Shown piece by piece: positions 25,009 through 34,637 of a stretch of DNA of 64,000 nt (position 1 is its first letter; each line of letters starts with the position of its first letter). The notes beneath the pieces were generated by a model that did not search any database, was not told where the DNA came from, and worked only from the letters and a program-made list of their open reading frames with translations. A program made the position numbers and the translations under genes. Source of the stretch: a virus; IMG/VR virus record IMGVR_UViG_3300023174_000068, positions 62,001-126,000 of that record; one strand, 5' to 3'.

Positions 25009-25442
25009 AATTTTATAAATTTGAAACAGACCACACGCAACTAGAAATCGACAGAATTATTATCAATATGACATTAATCGAAGCCGATCAGATTGATAAA
25101 CTATTTAGAAGAATAGACTGTGTTGAATATACTGATAAGGACGGTAATGAATGTATGTTTGCTATTTTGAACAATTTTGATTTTGACATCCTTTGTAGTG
25201 TTTATGATAAATACTGTATAAAATATAAATTCTTTGATTTATCCGAAAAAGTGCTTTTTGACTTTGCGGTCGATACTAAATTCAAAAACTCAAATAATTT
25301 TTCTGTATCTCTTAAATTAAAAAAACTAATGAAAAACTATCGAAGAGATTGGCTGACAACAGACGTGGTTTTAGATAAAATACTAAGTCTAGGAATTGAA
25401 AGTCTAAATGATTTTGACTACGTTATATTAAAGCGGCATTAA
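25005..25442 (+). CDS. Unknown protein, 145 residues
   Basis: Not recognised. It has an alternating hydrophobic/acidic sequence with DGNECMFAILNNFDFDIL and a basic C-terminal third (LKLKKLMKNYRRDWL). It is coupled to the preceding gene and convergent with the portal gene, overlapping its stop by 4 nt. Confidence 0.5.
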   Translation: MKFYKFETDHTQLEIDRIIINMTLIEADQIDKLFRRIDCVEYTDKDGNECMFAILNNFDFDILCSVYDKYCIKYKFFDLSEKVLFDFAVDTKFKNSNNFSVSLKLKKLMKNYRRDWLTTDVVLDKILSLGIESLNDFDYVILKRH

Positions 25443-27079
25443 AATTCAAATTCACCACCACCTTCTTCAGCAGGCGGTGTTTCTTCGGCTGGTGCTTCAG
25501 CTGGAGCTTCTTCCGTTGTAGATTGACCACCTCCTTCAGCAGCACCCTCAGCAGCACCTTCGCCACCACCCTCGCCTCCAGCACTAGACTCTGCTCTTGC
25601 CCAATATCTTTGGTTTTCGGCCTTTTCTTCAGGTGTTAATTTGAAAACGTAGTCCATAATCCACTCAATATGGAAGTAAGGTTTGTCTCCGTTCATTATC
25701 CCAGTAAGAGTTGTTATCGCCTCGGCTCTTTTTGATAAAGTATTAATTTTTTTCCAATCTTCGAAAACCTGATTTGTATAAAATATAACATCTACCGAGT
25801 TTAGGAAAACTTCGTCTTCTTTGAGTTCTGGAAACTCAATTAACATTTGTAGTTTAAGTGGCTTAACTATAATTTCTTTAAATATTGTTCTAAGCCTCAT
25901 AATAAAGTTATGGAATTTGATTTCATCTCTGGTCATCTCAGCAGCATCAGTAATCAGATTTCCACCACCTCCTTCGGCTTCTAATCTTGTAAGGGGAATC
26001 TTAGAAGCTCTTTTAAGTGCTTGGTGAAACCACTTTAACATTGTTTCTTCGTTAAGGTCATGACCCTGTGGACCAACTAATTCCATTTGAGGCGTTCCAG
26101 CGTCCCCTTCAGGGAACCAAACTTGTTTGTTATATGGTAAGTGCTTTGAACCGTTTATAGATAGTGTACCTAAGGTATCATCCCACTCGACTTCTTCAGA
26201 ATAATCTTGTATCAATTGTCCGATTTGTTCTTCGGCTCTTTGTCTTGATAGACCCTTTACCGGGATAACAAATTTTTGATAGATTGTAGCATTAATAACG
26301 TTATACATTATTCTTGTTTGTTCAAGAATTTTTAATTGATTGTATGGTTTGATTAAGCCTTCTACATAAGAAGTTTCTGAATAATCGTTTTGTGTAGAGT
26401 AAGATATAAATACAATTTGTGAATCTAAAAATATTCTCCTCAACTGAGGATCTTCTGGAAATTGAATCCAAAGGTGGCCAACGTTCGGTTCATAGGCAGG
26501 TACTAAAGTTTCTGGTCTTAGCCGGTTAAAACCTACGATATTCTTTTTCTTATCATCATAGATGAATTCTATTGCTAAGTATCCATCTATTAAAAAATCT
26601 CTCATCATTTGCCAGGCTGTGATACTATCAGCAAATCCAAACTTGTTATAAATCTTTTCAAAATATTCAATATATTTATCTTGTATTTCTTGTGGATAAT
26701 CCGAAGGTATTGGCCTTGGTGAGCAAAAGTCTCTAGTATCATTATAGACAATTGATTCATCTGATATCGCGCTAACGAAATCTCGTATTTCATCTTTAAT
26801 TGAATATTCCCTTAAAATCCTTCTTTTATCAGCATAGGCTTTATCTAAATATGGTATAGATTTTCTATTAAGAACAGAGGCGACTGCTCGTTGTGAAAAA
26901 AAATCATACATTGAATTTCCACGAGCTGAATAAGGGTCTTCGTTGATTCCTATACCGACTTGATTTCTAATAATCATGTCGTCGTAGTTCATACCGTAGT
27001 TAGAAAGAGTTCTAAGGATTCTACTAAATAAACCCCTATTTTCTACAGGAGAGTTTAATCCTAAGTTATTATCAGCCAT
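25439..27079 (-). CDS. Portal protein (gp20-like)
   Basis: This 546-residue protein has the gp20 layout. A clip/wing region contains REYSIKDEIRDFVSAISDESIVY. A core carries RLRPETLVPAYEPNVGHLW, the KYNVINATIYQ-type stem helix region (RIMYNVINATIYQKFVIPVKGL) and SKIPLTRLEAEGGG, typical of T4-like portals. The C-terminal 45 residues are Gly/Ala/Glu rich. It forms the dodecameric DNA gate bound by TerL. It precedes the protease-scaffold and capsid genes in the head cluster. Confidence 0.9.
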   Translation of the reverse strand: MADNNLGLNSPVENRGLFSRILRTLSNYGMNYDDMIIRNQVGIGINEDPYSARGNSMYDFFSQRAVASVLNRKSIPYLDKAYADKRRILREYSIKDEIRDFVSAISDESIVYNDTRDFCSPRPIPSDYPQEIQDKYIEYFEKIYNKFGFADSITAWQMMRDFLIDGYLAIEFIYDDKKKNIVGFNRLRPETLVPAYEPNVGHLWIQFPEDPQLRRIFLDSQIVFISYSTQNDYSETSYVEGLIKPYNQLKILEQTRIMYNVINATIYQKFVIPVKGLSRQRAEEQIGQLIQDYSEEVEWDDTLGTLSINGSKHLPYNKQVWFPEGDAGTPQMELVGPQGHDLNEETMLKWFHQALKRASKIPLTRLEAEGGGGNLITDAAEMTRDEIKFHNFIMRLRTIFKEIIVKPLKLQMLIEFPELKEDEVFLNSVDVIFYTNQVFEDWKKINTLSKRAEAITTLTGIMNGDKPYFHIEWIMDYVFKLTPEEKAENQRYWARAESSAGGEGGGEGAAEGAAEGGGQSTTEEAPAEAPAEETPPAEEGGGEFEF

Positions 27080-27133
27080 CTGGGTTAGTCAAAATTTAAG
27101 ATTATATATAAAAAAGATATGTTCCTAAAAAAA

Positions 27134-27784
27134 TTAATTTTTAGGTGTAATTGTTATAACAGCTGATATTTCACCCCATGCATCTGGTTCTGAAATGTTT
27201 TTTTCAATATTGAATTTTGAAAAATCAATACCTCTAAAAAGACCATTCCACTTTCTATCTGTGTAAACACCGGGTCCGAAACCATTACACCTTACAGTAA
27301 TTGTCATGGTATCTTTATCAAATTTTTTGGTCATTCCATTAGAAAAATCACTTTTCGCAACAGAAGTCCTTTTGTTCATTTCGTTATAAAGTTTTTGCAT
27401 GGTAAAAAGGTCACCCCCTACCTTAGCATTTTGAATGAAACAAACAACGGTACCCCATTTCCAGATAGAACTGATAGAAACTTGCACACTCTCTAATCGG
27501 TTTTTAAGTGCTATAAGTTCATCTAGGAATTCCCAGAATTTATCATCCGTTATCATTTCGGTATATCCACCCATTGGTGCGGTTTTGAATGCATTCCTAA
27601 ATGTAATATTCATAGAAGTAAATCCTTCATATTCACCCTCAGTAATTGTTCTAGGACCTTCGAAAGAATATTCTATATCTAAATCTTTAATAGGAATCAA
27701 CATCTCATCCAATTCCTCCTGAGAGAAGTCACTGATATCTTGTGATTCATTTAAATGTTGTAAAAATTTGTGTAAATATTTCAT
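27134..27784 (-). CDS. Putative internal head protein, 216 residues
   Basis: The N-terminus MKYLHKFLQHLNESQD fits the capsid-targeting-like pattern with an ideal LNE|S cleavage site. The remainder looks folded, with GPRTITEGEYEGFTSMNIT, TVRCNGFGPGVYTDRKW and EISAVITITPKN at the end, but no family is recognised. It overlaps the upstream gene's stop by 1 nt. Confidence 0.55.
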   Translation of the reverse strand: MKYLHKFLQHLNESQDISDFSQEELDEMLIPIKDLDIEYSFEGPRTITEGEYEGFTSMNITFRNAFKTAPMGGYTEMITDDKFWEFLDELIALKNRLESVQVSISSIWKWGTVVCFIQNAKVGGDLFTMQKLYNEMNKRTSVAKSDFSNGMTKKFDKDTMTITVRCNGFGPGVYTDRKWNGLFRGIDFSKFNIEKNISEPDAWGEISAVITITPKN

Positions 27785-28482
27785 TATTTATTCTTGAGTT
27801 TTTTATCAAGTAGTTTCGCCAAATGGTCTCCAATAAAATAGTGCATGTTCTTTAATGTATCGGTCTCAAAAGTCACTATCTCATCCATAAATTTAAATTG
27901 GTATTTATAGGCATCAACTTCTTCTTCTTCACCTCGTTCTACTTTCCAAATAGTCAACTCTACATCGTAATTATTGTTGATGTTTATTTTAAAATCAAAA
28001 GTAGTTTTATCACACGGGGTAGTCTTAAACTTAGGTTGGTATTGGACTTCAAAAATAGAATAATCAGTAATTTTTGCCCTTCTCATATAGTAATTAAGAA
28101 ACATAGCAGGTGCTTCAACAAAGTCAGATAATATCTGTAGATCTTCACCAAAGTCTCGAGATTTAATTATATCCAACACTTTTTCTTTAAGATTTATTAG
28201 ATTTTTAAATTCAATTTTGTGATAGACGCAGTTAATGTCAAAAAGGTAAATAAAGTCATTTTCAATCAATAACTTTTTATCTATATCAACTTTAAATATA
28301 AACTTTGTATGTATGATAGAAACGTCTTCAGTTTCTAAGTCCTGTATAGAAACCACCATTTTGTAAAATTTCTGGTCTGAACTAATTTCATAAACTATAT
28401 CAACCGACGAGGCTCTAGCATCTTCGTCTTCTGAAAACATATCTCTGAAAACTTCCTGAACTTCACTAACTTTTAACTCCAT
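27784..28482 (-). CDS. Unknown protein, 232 residues
   Basis: Not recognised. It is beta-rich with many Lys/Asp/Ile residues (FDFKININNNYDVELTIWKVE) and lacks the capsid-targeting-like N-terminus of its neighbours (starts MELKVSEVQEVF). It is the middle gene of a three-gene minus-strand unit (nucleotidyltransferase, this, 27134), with gaps of 4 and -1 nt. Confidence 0.5.
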   Translation of the reverse strand: MELKVSEVQEVFRDMFSEDEDARASSVDIVYEISSDQKFYKMVVSIQDLETEDVSIIHTKFIFKVDIDKKLLIENDFIYLFDINCVYHKIEFKNLINLKEKVLDIIKSRDFGEDLQILSDFVEAPAMFLNYYMRRAKITDYSIFEVQYQPKFKTTPCDKTTFDFKININNNYDVELTIWKVERGEEEEVDAYKYQFKFMDEIVTFETDTLKNMHYFIGDHLAKLLDKKLKNK

Positions 28483-28486
28483 AATC

Positions 28487-29251
28487 TTATTTAAATTGAC
28501 TATCGTATAATTTTCTTTTAAGTTCCATAAAGCGGTCTATATAACCGTTTCTTCTTAGTAATTTAAAAATTAGATTACCAATTGAGAACTCACCACTTTC
28601 TGATTCAAGTCCGCTTTTTCTATAATCTTTGATTTTGTTCCAGACCTTTTTTATTCTATTTTCTAATTGACTGAATTCTTTGGTTTTCGAGTCTTCCTCA
28701 ATTTCATCAATTAACATCATTAGTACTTTGGACTTTTCTTTTATCATTCGTTCATTGGGTTTGAATTCAATTTTTTCAGGTATCTTTATCCATTTATTAT
28801 TTTTTAGTGAAAAAACACCACCCATTTTTCCATCTTCGATTTCTTGTAGCATAACATCAGAATCTTGAATAGCAATCTCAACATCATATCCCTTTATTTT
28901 AATCTGATGAAGTGTATTCCACATTTTTTTTGCCAAATCACATAAATTTTCTACTAATTCATATTCATCATCAACATCGATGAAGTCAATAATTATATGT
29001 AAATCAAAGTCAGAATATTTTTCGGACCAATTATAATTACAAAGAGAACCACAAAGCACAATATCTTTTATTTTGGCTTGTAGGTCGCATCCTTCATAAA
29101 AATCTTTTGCAATAGTTATTAATTGCTTTCTTACCTGGTTATCAATCTCGAAGTCGTTCCATAACTTAGGGTTAAGGTCGTCTTGTAACCTAAATGATTT
29201 AATTGGAACAAATGCTCCTCTTTTTAGCTCATTAATCTTACTTATTCGCAT
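28487..29251 (-). CDS. Nucleotidyltransferase (pol-beta superfamily)
   Basis: VLCGSLCNYNWSEKYSDFDLHIII contains the nucleotidyltransferase signature GS-x(9)-S-D-x-D with both metal-binding aspartates. GYDVEIAIQDSD supplies the third acidic strand. The 254-residue protein resembles minimal nucleotidyltransferases of toxin-antitoxin or tRNA/antibiotic-modifying type. The target is unknown. The first residues (MRISKINELK) only weakly resemble the capsid-targeting-like segment. TTAATATATATC lies just upstream. Confidence 0.7.
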   Translation of the reverse strand: MRISKINELKRGAFVPIKSFRLQDDLNPKLWNDFEIDNQVRKQLITIAKDFYEGCDLQAKIKDIVLCGSLCNYNWSEKYSDFDLHIIIDFIDVDDEYELVENLCDLAKKMWNTLHQIKIKGYDVEIAIQDSDVMLQEIEDGKMGGVFSLKNNKWIKIPEKIEFKPNERMIKEKSKVLMMLIDEIEEDSKTKEFSQLENRIKKVWNKIKDYRKSGLESESGEFSIGNLIFKLLRRNGYIDRFMELKRKLYDSQFK

Positions 29252-29285
29252 AGTTATATGGTATTTGTAAGATATATATTAAAAA

Positions 29286-30419
29286 TCAATATATGATTTT
29301 GTTAATCTGTTCTATAACCATATCAGAAGTAATGGCCTTTGTACATTCAAATTGCCTTTGTGTGCCTCTGTGAATTGGACACCAGTTCCAATCAGAAGCA
29401 TTTAGTCGGTGGCTATTAAAACATGAATTACAAACCGACTTATTTATCACTCGAAGGGTTTTATCGGTGGTTTCAGAGTAAGTGTCGCTAAATCCTGAAA
29501 TCAAAATGACTGGTAAATCACAAGCCCACGCTAACCAACTAAGTCCTGATCCAAGACCAATAAAAAATTGGCAAGTTTCTAAGTCAGATATCAATTGGTC
29601 CAAACTTTGAGCTGCGAATTTTTTTGCTCGTAGTGGTTGCTTATTTCCCATATAACCGTCTTCTTCTCGTGAGTAAATAACAACTTCATACCCTAAGGAA
29701 TTTAAGTAATCCACTACCTGTTGCCAACCGTCGGGGTTGTTCCAATATTTAGCCTGTGCGGTGGAATGAATTCCGATTCCTACTTTTTTAAGTTTCTGTG
29801 GACGTTTTAAATTTAAAACCGGTCTAATTTCTTGTGGATCTAAACCCAAAATATCAGACGCGGTTTGTTGAAGTGAAGTTTTTCTAAAATCTTTTGGATT
29901 TTTATTGAAGTCCGGTTCATCGCCGTCATAAAACCAACCAATTCTATACTGAGCATAAATATTATGAACAACTTCTCCAGGGTTGACAAATTCAATATCC
30001 GAGTAGTCTAATTTAAATAATTCGTTCAAAAATGTTGAAACCACCACCTGACAATTATGTTTTTTTCTAAACTCTTCGACATATGGAAACCAGGCTATTG
30101 TGTCTCCAAGTGATTTTGATTCCAGACTGATAAATATTTTTTTATCTGTTAGATCTTGTTTGTAACTCCAGACTACTTCACCAGATACATTCTCCAACTT
30201 AAGAGTCCATATCGTGAAGTATTTTTTATTGGCCTTAGCCCACATACCGTTTGATATTTTTGTTCTAAAAAGAAGAATATCACCACTGAACATGTTAATA
30301 AAATATTCCGAATCAGGAAAATTATTTATCTCGACAAAAGGACCATCTACAAAGTTTATATTTACAGACGGACTGGGAAGCCTTATTATGTCGTCTCTTT
30401 TTTGGATATTGTTATACAT
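29286..30419 (-). CDS. TibC/Aah-like protein O-heptosyltransferase
   Basis: The GT9-like fold is evident from SLGDTIAWFPYVEEFRKKH and a sugar-nucleotide site around IGLGSGLSWLAWAC. The C-terminal cysteine cluster, VCNSCFNSH then DWNWCPIHRGT and FECTKAI, matches the iron-binding finger (C-x2-C...C...C) of TibC, the dodecameric bacterial autotransporter heptosyltransferase. Those enzymes glycosylate Ser residues of repetitive secreted proteins. It lies in one minus-strand unit just downstream of a GT4 glycosyltransferase and a fibre gene full of Ser/Thr repeats, so virion glycosylation is likely (inference). Confidence 0.82.
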   Translation of the reverse strand: MYNNIQKRDDIIRLPSPSVNINFVDGPFVEINNFPDSEYFINMFSGDILLFRTKISNGMWAKANKKYFTIWTLKLENVSGEVVWSYKQDLTDKKIFISLESKSLGDTIAWFPYVEEFRKKHNCQVVVSTFLNELFKLDYSDIEFVNPGEVVHNIYAQYRIGWFYDGDEPDFNKNPKDFRKTSLQQTASDILGLDPQEIRPVLNLKRPQKLKKVGIGIHSTAQAKYWNNPDGWQQVVDYLNSLGYEVVIYSREEDGYMGNKQPLRAKKFAAQSLDQLISDLETCQFFIGLGSGLSWLAWACDLPVILISGFSDTYSETTDKTLRVINKSVCNSCFNSHRLNASDWNWCPIHRGTQRQFECTKAITSDMVIEQINKIIY

Positions 30420-30434
30420 GAGTTATTTATTTTT

Positions 30435-31376
30435 TTAGATTCCTAATACGTTACAAATATTTGTAAGATTTTGATGTTGGTCTGTTGTTATTTGATTTGT
30501 TTGCTCCATAAGACTTTCACTATAAGTTGGTAATTGTTTTAGAAATATTGGTAATTTAAAACTTTGGGCTTCTTTAACCGAAATCGGATTTAACTCTAAA
30601 TTAGAGGGAAAATAAAATAAATCAGCCGCTTTATAAAAGTCATCGACATCATTTCTTTCGCCGTGTATAACGCAGTTCCCTGGTAATTGGTGCATCAACG
30701 GTCGCCAATATTCACTGAAGTTGACTGCTTGATTTCCAACAAAGTGAAACTGTATTGGTAATTCTTTAATCTGGGATAATCTTGCCAGTTCTATGAGTTC
30801 AGATTGATTTTTACCAGGAGTAAATAGACCAACGTTAAGCACATGTTTTATTTTAGGGTTAAAGTTGAGTTTTTCTTTGAAGGAATTTTTATCAAAATCT
30901 ATATGTTGTATTGGATATTCCCAAACTTCAGCGTCAATATCCTGAACTTCAGTCTTAAATTTTTTTAATGACCACTCCGATACTAATATGAATTTATCTG
31001 CTAAGTAGGTTAGTGTCTTAAAATCCGTTTGTGATGAGTGTGTGGTTACAACAATTTTCCAAGTTCTGTTTTGATCATATATTGAATTTAGTATGTCTCT
31101 ATTTATAAATGTCTCTGGTATCTCTTCGAAGTGGATTACATCAGGATTTATCAAGGATATAATGTTTAAAACATCAGATTTTTGACTACTTAGTGAGTAA
31201 AAATTTTGTTGTAATAAGTTTTTTATTCTATCTCTTTGAACAACATACTTACCTCCGGTGATATCAGTCCACTCAACCACAGAAAATTGTATATCTTTTA
31301 AAGTCTCTAATTTTTTTAGAAGATACTGAGGTTGGCCTCCAGTTGATAAATGCGGAGTAATAATTAAGACCTTCAT
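30435..31376 (-). CDS. Glycosyltransferase family 4
   Basis: Begins VLIITPHLSTGGQPQYLLKK, the Gly-loop of GT-B enzymes. The C-terminal Rossmann domain has LNVGLFTPGKNQSELIELA, HFVGNQ and FYFPSNLELNPISVKEAQS, which holds the E-x7-E motif of GT4. At 313 residues it is compact but complete. It is 15 nt upstream of the heptosyltransferase gene and downstream of the fibre genes. It may extend or initiate the same glycan. Confidence 0.82.
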   Translation of the reverse strand: MKVLIITPHLSTGGQPQYLLKKLETLKDIQFSVVEWTDITGGKYVVQRDRIKNLLQQNFYSLSSQKSDVLNIISLINPDVIHFEEIPETFINRDILNSIYDQNRTWKIVVTTHSSQTDFKTLTYLADKFILVSEWSLKKFKTEVQDIDAEVWEYPIQHIDFDKNSFKEKLNFNPKIKHVLNVGLFTPGKNQSELIELARLSQIKELPIQFHFVGNQAVNFSEYWRPLMHQLPGNCVIHGERNDVDDFYKAADLFYFPSNLELNPISVKEAQSFKLPIFLKQLPTYSESLMEQTNQITTDQHQNLTNICNVLGI

Positions 31377-31432
31377 TTTTTATCTCTTATACAAAAAAAC
31401 AAAGTTAGTGTTTAGTAAGAGATTGATTTTTT

Positions 31433-34400
31433 CTAAGACCAAATTTGAATGTAGCCAAGAAGCGCTGTGTAGTCGTTAGACGTTGTGCTATTCATTATCA
31501 ATTGGAAATCCCCACCGGTAAACGAAGTAACATCAATCGGAGTGGATGCATCAGATAACGCGTATCTGTAGTATGTACCATTATTTGCGCACCACCCTAT
31601 CGAATAGCAACAATAAGCGTTTCCCGCAGTTATAAAAATTTCCCCAAAAATTTCAGATGGATGTCCATTTGCTTGAGTACCCGTAGTTGTGGTGGTAGTA
31701 AGAGTATCTGTGCCAAATTTTGTTGTTATTGAGACAGTAGGATTATTATCAGCGGATCCCCATTTCCCAGTGACTCTAAAATGGATGATTTTAGCGTTGT
31801 AGTTGATACTATCAGTAAAGAATTGAAGTGGGAAGTTTCTTGTGCCAAAATTTGATAAACCACCCATTAAATCTTTTGAAACTCCAACAGTATAGTTAAT
31901 TATGTTTGTTCTAGAATACATCGTTCTCATAGCAACGGTATGCAAAGTATCGACATTGGGAGTTGAAGAATTTAAAGAAGCACTTGTTCCACTTGTTCCG
32001 TTGGTTCCAGAAGACCCCGAGGTTCCGCTTGTAGTACCTTGGAGTAGATAGGTTACTTGTGTAACTCGTAGTGAAGCAGATGGATTCTCTGGTCTTGCGG
32101 GACCAGATTGAGTTCCTGAAGTATATAAAACGAAGTTTATGTTTTGAGAGGACCAATATATCTCAAAGTAGTCATTTGAGTTGCACTGAACTAACCAATT
32201 AAGTGATGTTATATTCTGTTGGTTAGCATTCGAAACGGTTAATTCGGATCTGGACCAGGTAACACCGACTCCATTTTTTTCTAACCAGAATTCTATATTA
32301 CCTAAACCCGGTAGCAGTTTTGTAAGTTGTAACTCAAGTGTTAACTCGTAAGTTCCACCATTAGATATTAAAACTTGTGAGTTGTTTGAAATTGAGACAC
32401 CGTTTGAGAATTCTGTAGAGTTGAATGATATTGCGTTTGCAGCAGTAGCACCAGCATTACTTTGAACAGTGGTATCAAAGAAATGACCGTAATAAGCGTC
32501 TATTGGTACCCCAGATGTTCCCGAAGAACCCGATGTACCATTTACACCGGAAGTTCCAGAAGTTCCACTTATTCCCGATGTTCCGTTTCCAGAAGTTCCC
32601 GACGTGCCACTAATTCCAGAGGTTCCAGAAACGCCAGAGGTTCCTGATGTTCCATTTATTCCAGAAGTTCCAGAAACGCCAGAGGTTCCTGATGTTCCAT
32701 TTATTCCAGAAGTTCCAGAAACGCCAGAGGTTCCTGATGTTCCATTTATTCCAGAAGTTCCAGAAACGCCAGAGGTTCCTGATGTTCCATTTATTCCAGA
32801 AGTTCCCGACGAACCAGAAACGCCAGAGGACCCAGAGGTTCCACTTAGTCCTGATGTGCCGTTAATTCCAGAAGTTCCTGATGTGCCGTTAATTCCAGAA
32901 GTCCCAGACGAACCAGAAACACCCGAAGTTCCTGATGTTCCACTGATACCGGTGCCACCAGTTCCGATTAGCGCTATTTGAGAATCAACGTAGAATTTGG
33001 TTATTAAAGACTGTGAAACAAAAGTTCCCGTGTAATCCTGTGTATATTCTAAACCTCTCAGATTGCCAACTGTGATAGAGGCAGTTTGCGAGGATATCGA
33101 AAAATTGTTATTTGATGTTAAATCTAGACTATCAAAACTTATTAAATCAATAGAATCTCCGTATAAGTCTATATTTCCAGAGTTGGAGTCAACTAAAAAG
33201 ACACCACCATCTAATTGAACATCGACTACAGACCCAGACATTGATAGGTTAGAAAAGTCATTAATATTTAAGTCATATCCATTTGCATTTATTGTAGTAT
33301 TTTGGGATAAAGTGCCTCCTAAAATAATTCGTCCTGAATCAAGAGATAATCCATTATCTATGTCTATCCATTGAAAATCTCCCGACCCGTCGTTAGATAA
33401 CAGATAACCTGCTGTAGCACCTCCATTTAATCCGGTATTTAATTTAGAAGCAGTTAATGAACCGTCTATGACCTGTGCAGAAGCCGAAGGTCCAAAGATT
33501 GTATTAGATTGGGTAAATTGAATTGTAGCGGTGTTTGCAAATTGCGTGTTAGAAGGAGTTCCAGTAGTAAGTGAAATTAGAGCCAAGCTCCCAAAGTTAG
33601 AAAATGTCCCTCCACTCATAACTAAATTTCCATTAGCAATAACAACTTGTCCATAATTAACCAATGTTCCAACTATCTCTAAATCAGCGTAAACCCAATA
33701 CTGATAATGAGGTGGCACAACGATATAGTCAAAAGAATCTACATAGTATTTTACATTAAAAAGGTCTTCATTATTATAGGGTCTATTTAACTGAAAATAA
33801 GTCCCATCGTAAACCAAACTATAGACTACATTAGCAACGATATCATAAGGATTTAGTGAAACTAGTCCACTCTGAGAGGGTTTTTTTATAATAACTGGTC
33901 CTAAGTTATTAACATTCAAGGAAGCCGTCATTCCTACGTTTGTAGCAGAGAACTTTGTGAAAAAAAGAACATCCTTAGTGTAATTATCAAATAGCGGAGA
34001 TGAGTTAGCCGAATAAGTAGCCCCATTTGAGGTAGTGGCTACGATATCTCTGTTTTGACCCACTAACTCTTTATTCCAGGTTCCAAAAGGGAAAGGATAT
34101 AATCCACCATAGGTTTCATATCTATAAATAGAATTGTCTTCGTTATCAACTCTTACCGACATACCATCTGTCGGTGTTGTTCCAACCCACTGACTAAGTG
34201 TAGAATTCCACTCCACTACATAGCCTGATGAGAAACTGCCCCAGTTTGGACCAGTTGGTAAGTTCCCTAAAATGTATCTATCTCCGTTTGACGGAGAGAG
34301 TGGTTCAGCATTTAGAACAGAAAGAACCGAATCAATCCATTCGCCACTACCACCCGACCCAGAGCCATTAAACTGAGTCCAGTTCAAATTATCAACAATA

Positions 34401-34627
34401 TTAGTATTAGCGAGATTATATTTTAACTGATATGTTTTATCTTGAGAAGTGACATAAACTAACATACCCCACTCGCGACGCTCTTGTATAATGTTGTTTC
34501 TATCAGAGATTGAATTAACAGTATGTAAACCTCCTTTTATTTCATAAGCATAAGCGGTGGCAATCCTATCATTTGAATCTGCTGGTCTTATTGAAGAGGT
34601 TATTAAAGTTCCTGTGTTTAAGCTCAT
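31433..34627 (-). CDS. Tail fibre/adhesin with collagen-like GTSG repeats
   Basis: This 1064-residue structural protein has an N-terminal region (1-150) with RREWGMLVYVTSQDKTYQLKY and NGDRYILG, typical of phage fibre attachment parts. A beta-solenoid-like middle follows. About 130 residues of G-[TSV]-S-G repeats (unit GTSGVSGTSGINGTS) come next. The C-terminal head has jelly-roll-like segments (TYELTLELQLTKLLPGLG) and a second short GTSGSSGTNGTSGTS block. The Ser/Thr density makes it the prime substrate for the adjacent glycosyltransferases. Confidence 0.8.
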   Translation of the reverse strand: MSLNTGTLITSSIRPADSNDRIATAYAYEIKGGLHTVNSISDRNNIIQERREWGMLVYVTSQDKTYQLKYNLANTNIVDNLNWTQFNGSGSGGSGEWIDSVLSVLNAEPLSPSNGDRYILGNLPTGPNWGSFSSGYVVEWNSTLSQWVGTTPTDGMSVRVDNEDNSIYRYETYGGLYPFPFGTWNKELVGQNRDIVATTSNGATYSANSSPLFDNYTKDVLFFTKFSATNVGMTASLNVNNLGPVIIKKPSQSGLVSLNPYDIVANVVYSLVYDGTYFQLNRPYNNEDLFNVKYYVDSFDYIVVPPHYQYWVYADLEIVGTLVNYGQVVIANGNLVMSGGTFSNFGSLALISLTTGTPSNTQFANTATIQFTQSNTIFGPSASAQVIDGSLTASKLNTGLNGGATAGYLLSNDGSGDFQWIDIDNGLSLDSGRIILGGTLSQNTTINANGYDLNINDFSNLSMSGSVVDVQLDGGVFLVDSNSGNIDLYGDSIDLISFDSLDLTSNNNFSISSQTASITVGNLRGLEYTQDYTGTFVSQSLITKFYVDSQIALIGTGGTGISGTSGTSGVSGSSGTSGINGTSGTSGINGTSGLSGTSGSSGVSGSSGTSGINGTSGTSGVSGTSGINGTSGTSGVSGTSGINGTSGTSGVSGTSGINGTSGTSGVSGTSGISGTSGTSGNGTSGISGTSGTSGVNGTSGSSGTSGVPIDAYYGHFFDTTVQSNAGATAANAISFNSTEFSNGVSISNNSQVLISNGGTYELTLELQLTKLLPGLGNIEFWLEKNGVGVTWSRSELTVSNANQQNITSLNWLVQCNSNDYFEIYWSSQNINFVLYTSGTQSGPARPENPSASLRVTQVTYLLQGTTSGTSGSSGTNGTSGTSASLNSSTPNVDTLHTVAMRTMYSRTNIINYTVGVSKDLMGGLSNFGTRNFPLQFFTDSINYNAKIIHFRVTGKWGSADNNPTVSITTKFGTDTLTTTTTTGTQANGHPSEIFGEIFITAGNAYCCYSIGWCANNGTYYRYALSDASTPIDVTSFTGGDFQLIMNSTTSNDYTALLGYIQIWS
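32641..32806 (-). repeat. 45-nt tandem repeats in the fibre gene
   Basis: Three exact consecutive 45-nt copies (32641-32685, 32686-32730, 32731-32775) and a partial fourth, within a longer 32500-32960 region of diverged GTSG-encoding units. Exact identity at synonymous positions shows recent expansion. The number of repeats probably varies between isolates. Confidence 0.92.
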
Positions 34628-34637
34628 ATTCTATTTA

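Noticed and set aside
32641-32806. Regularly spaced 45-nt repeats as a possible CRISPR array
   Set aside because: The units are contiguous without unique spacers and encode in-frame fibre sequence.
32604-32981. 125-codon plus-strand ORF of VPETPEVPDVPFIPE-type repeats
   Set aside because: It is the exact antisense of the GTSG repeats in the fibre gene. The proline-rich pattern follows mechanically from the 45-nt repeat.
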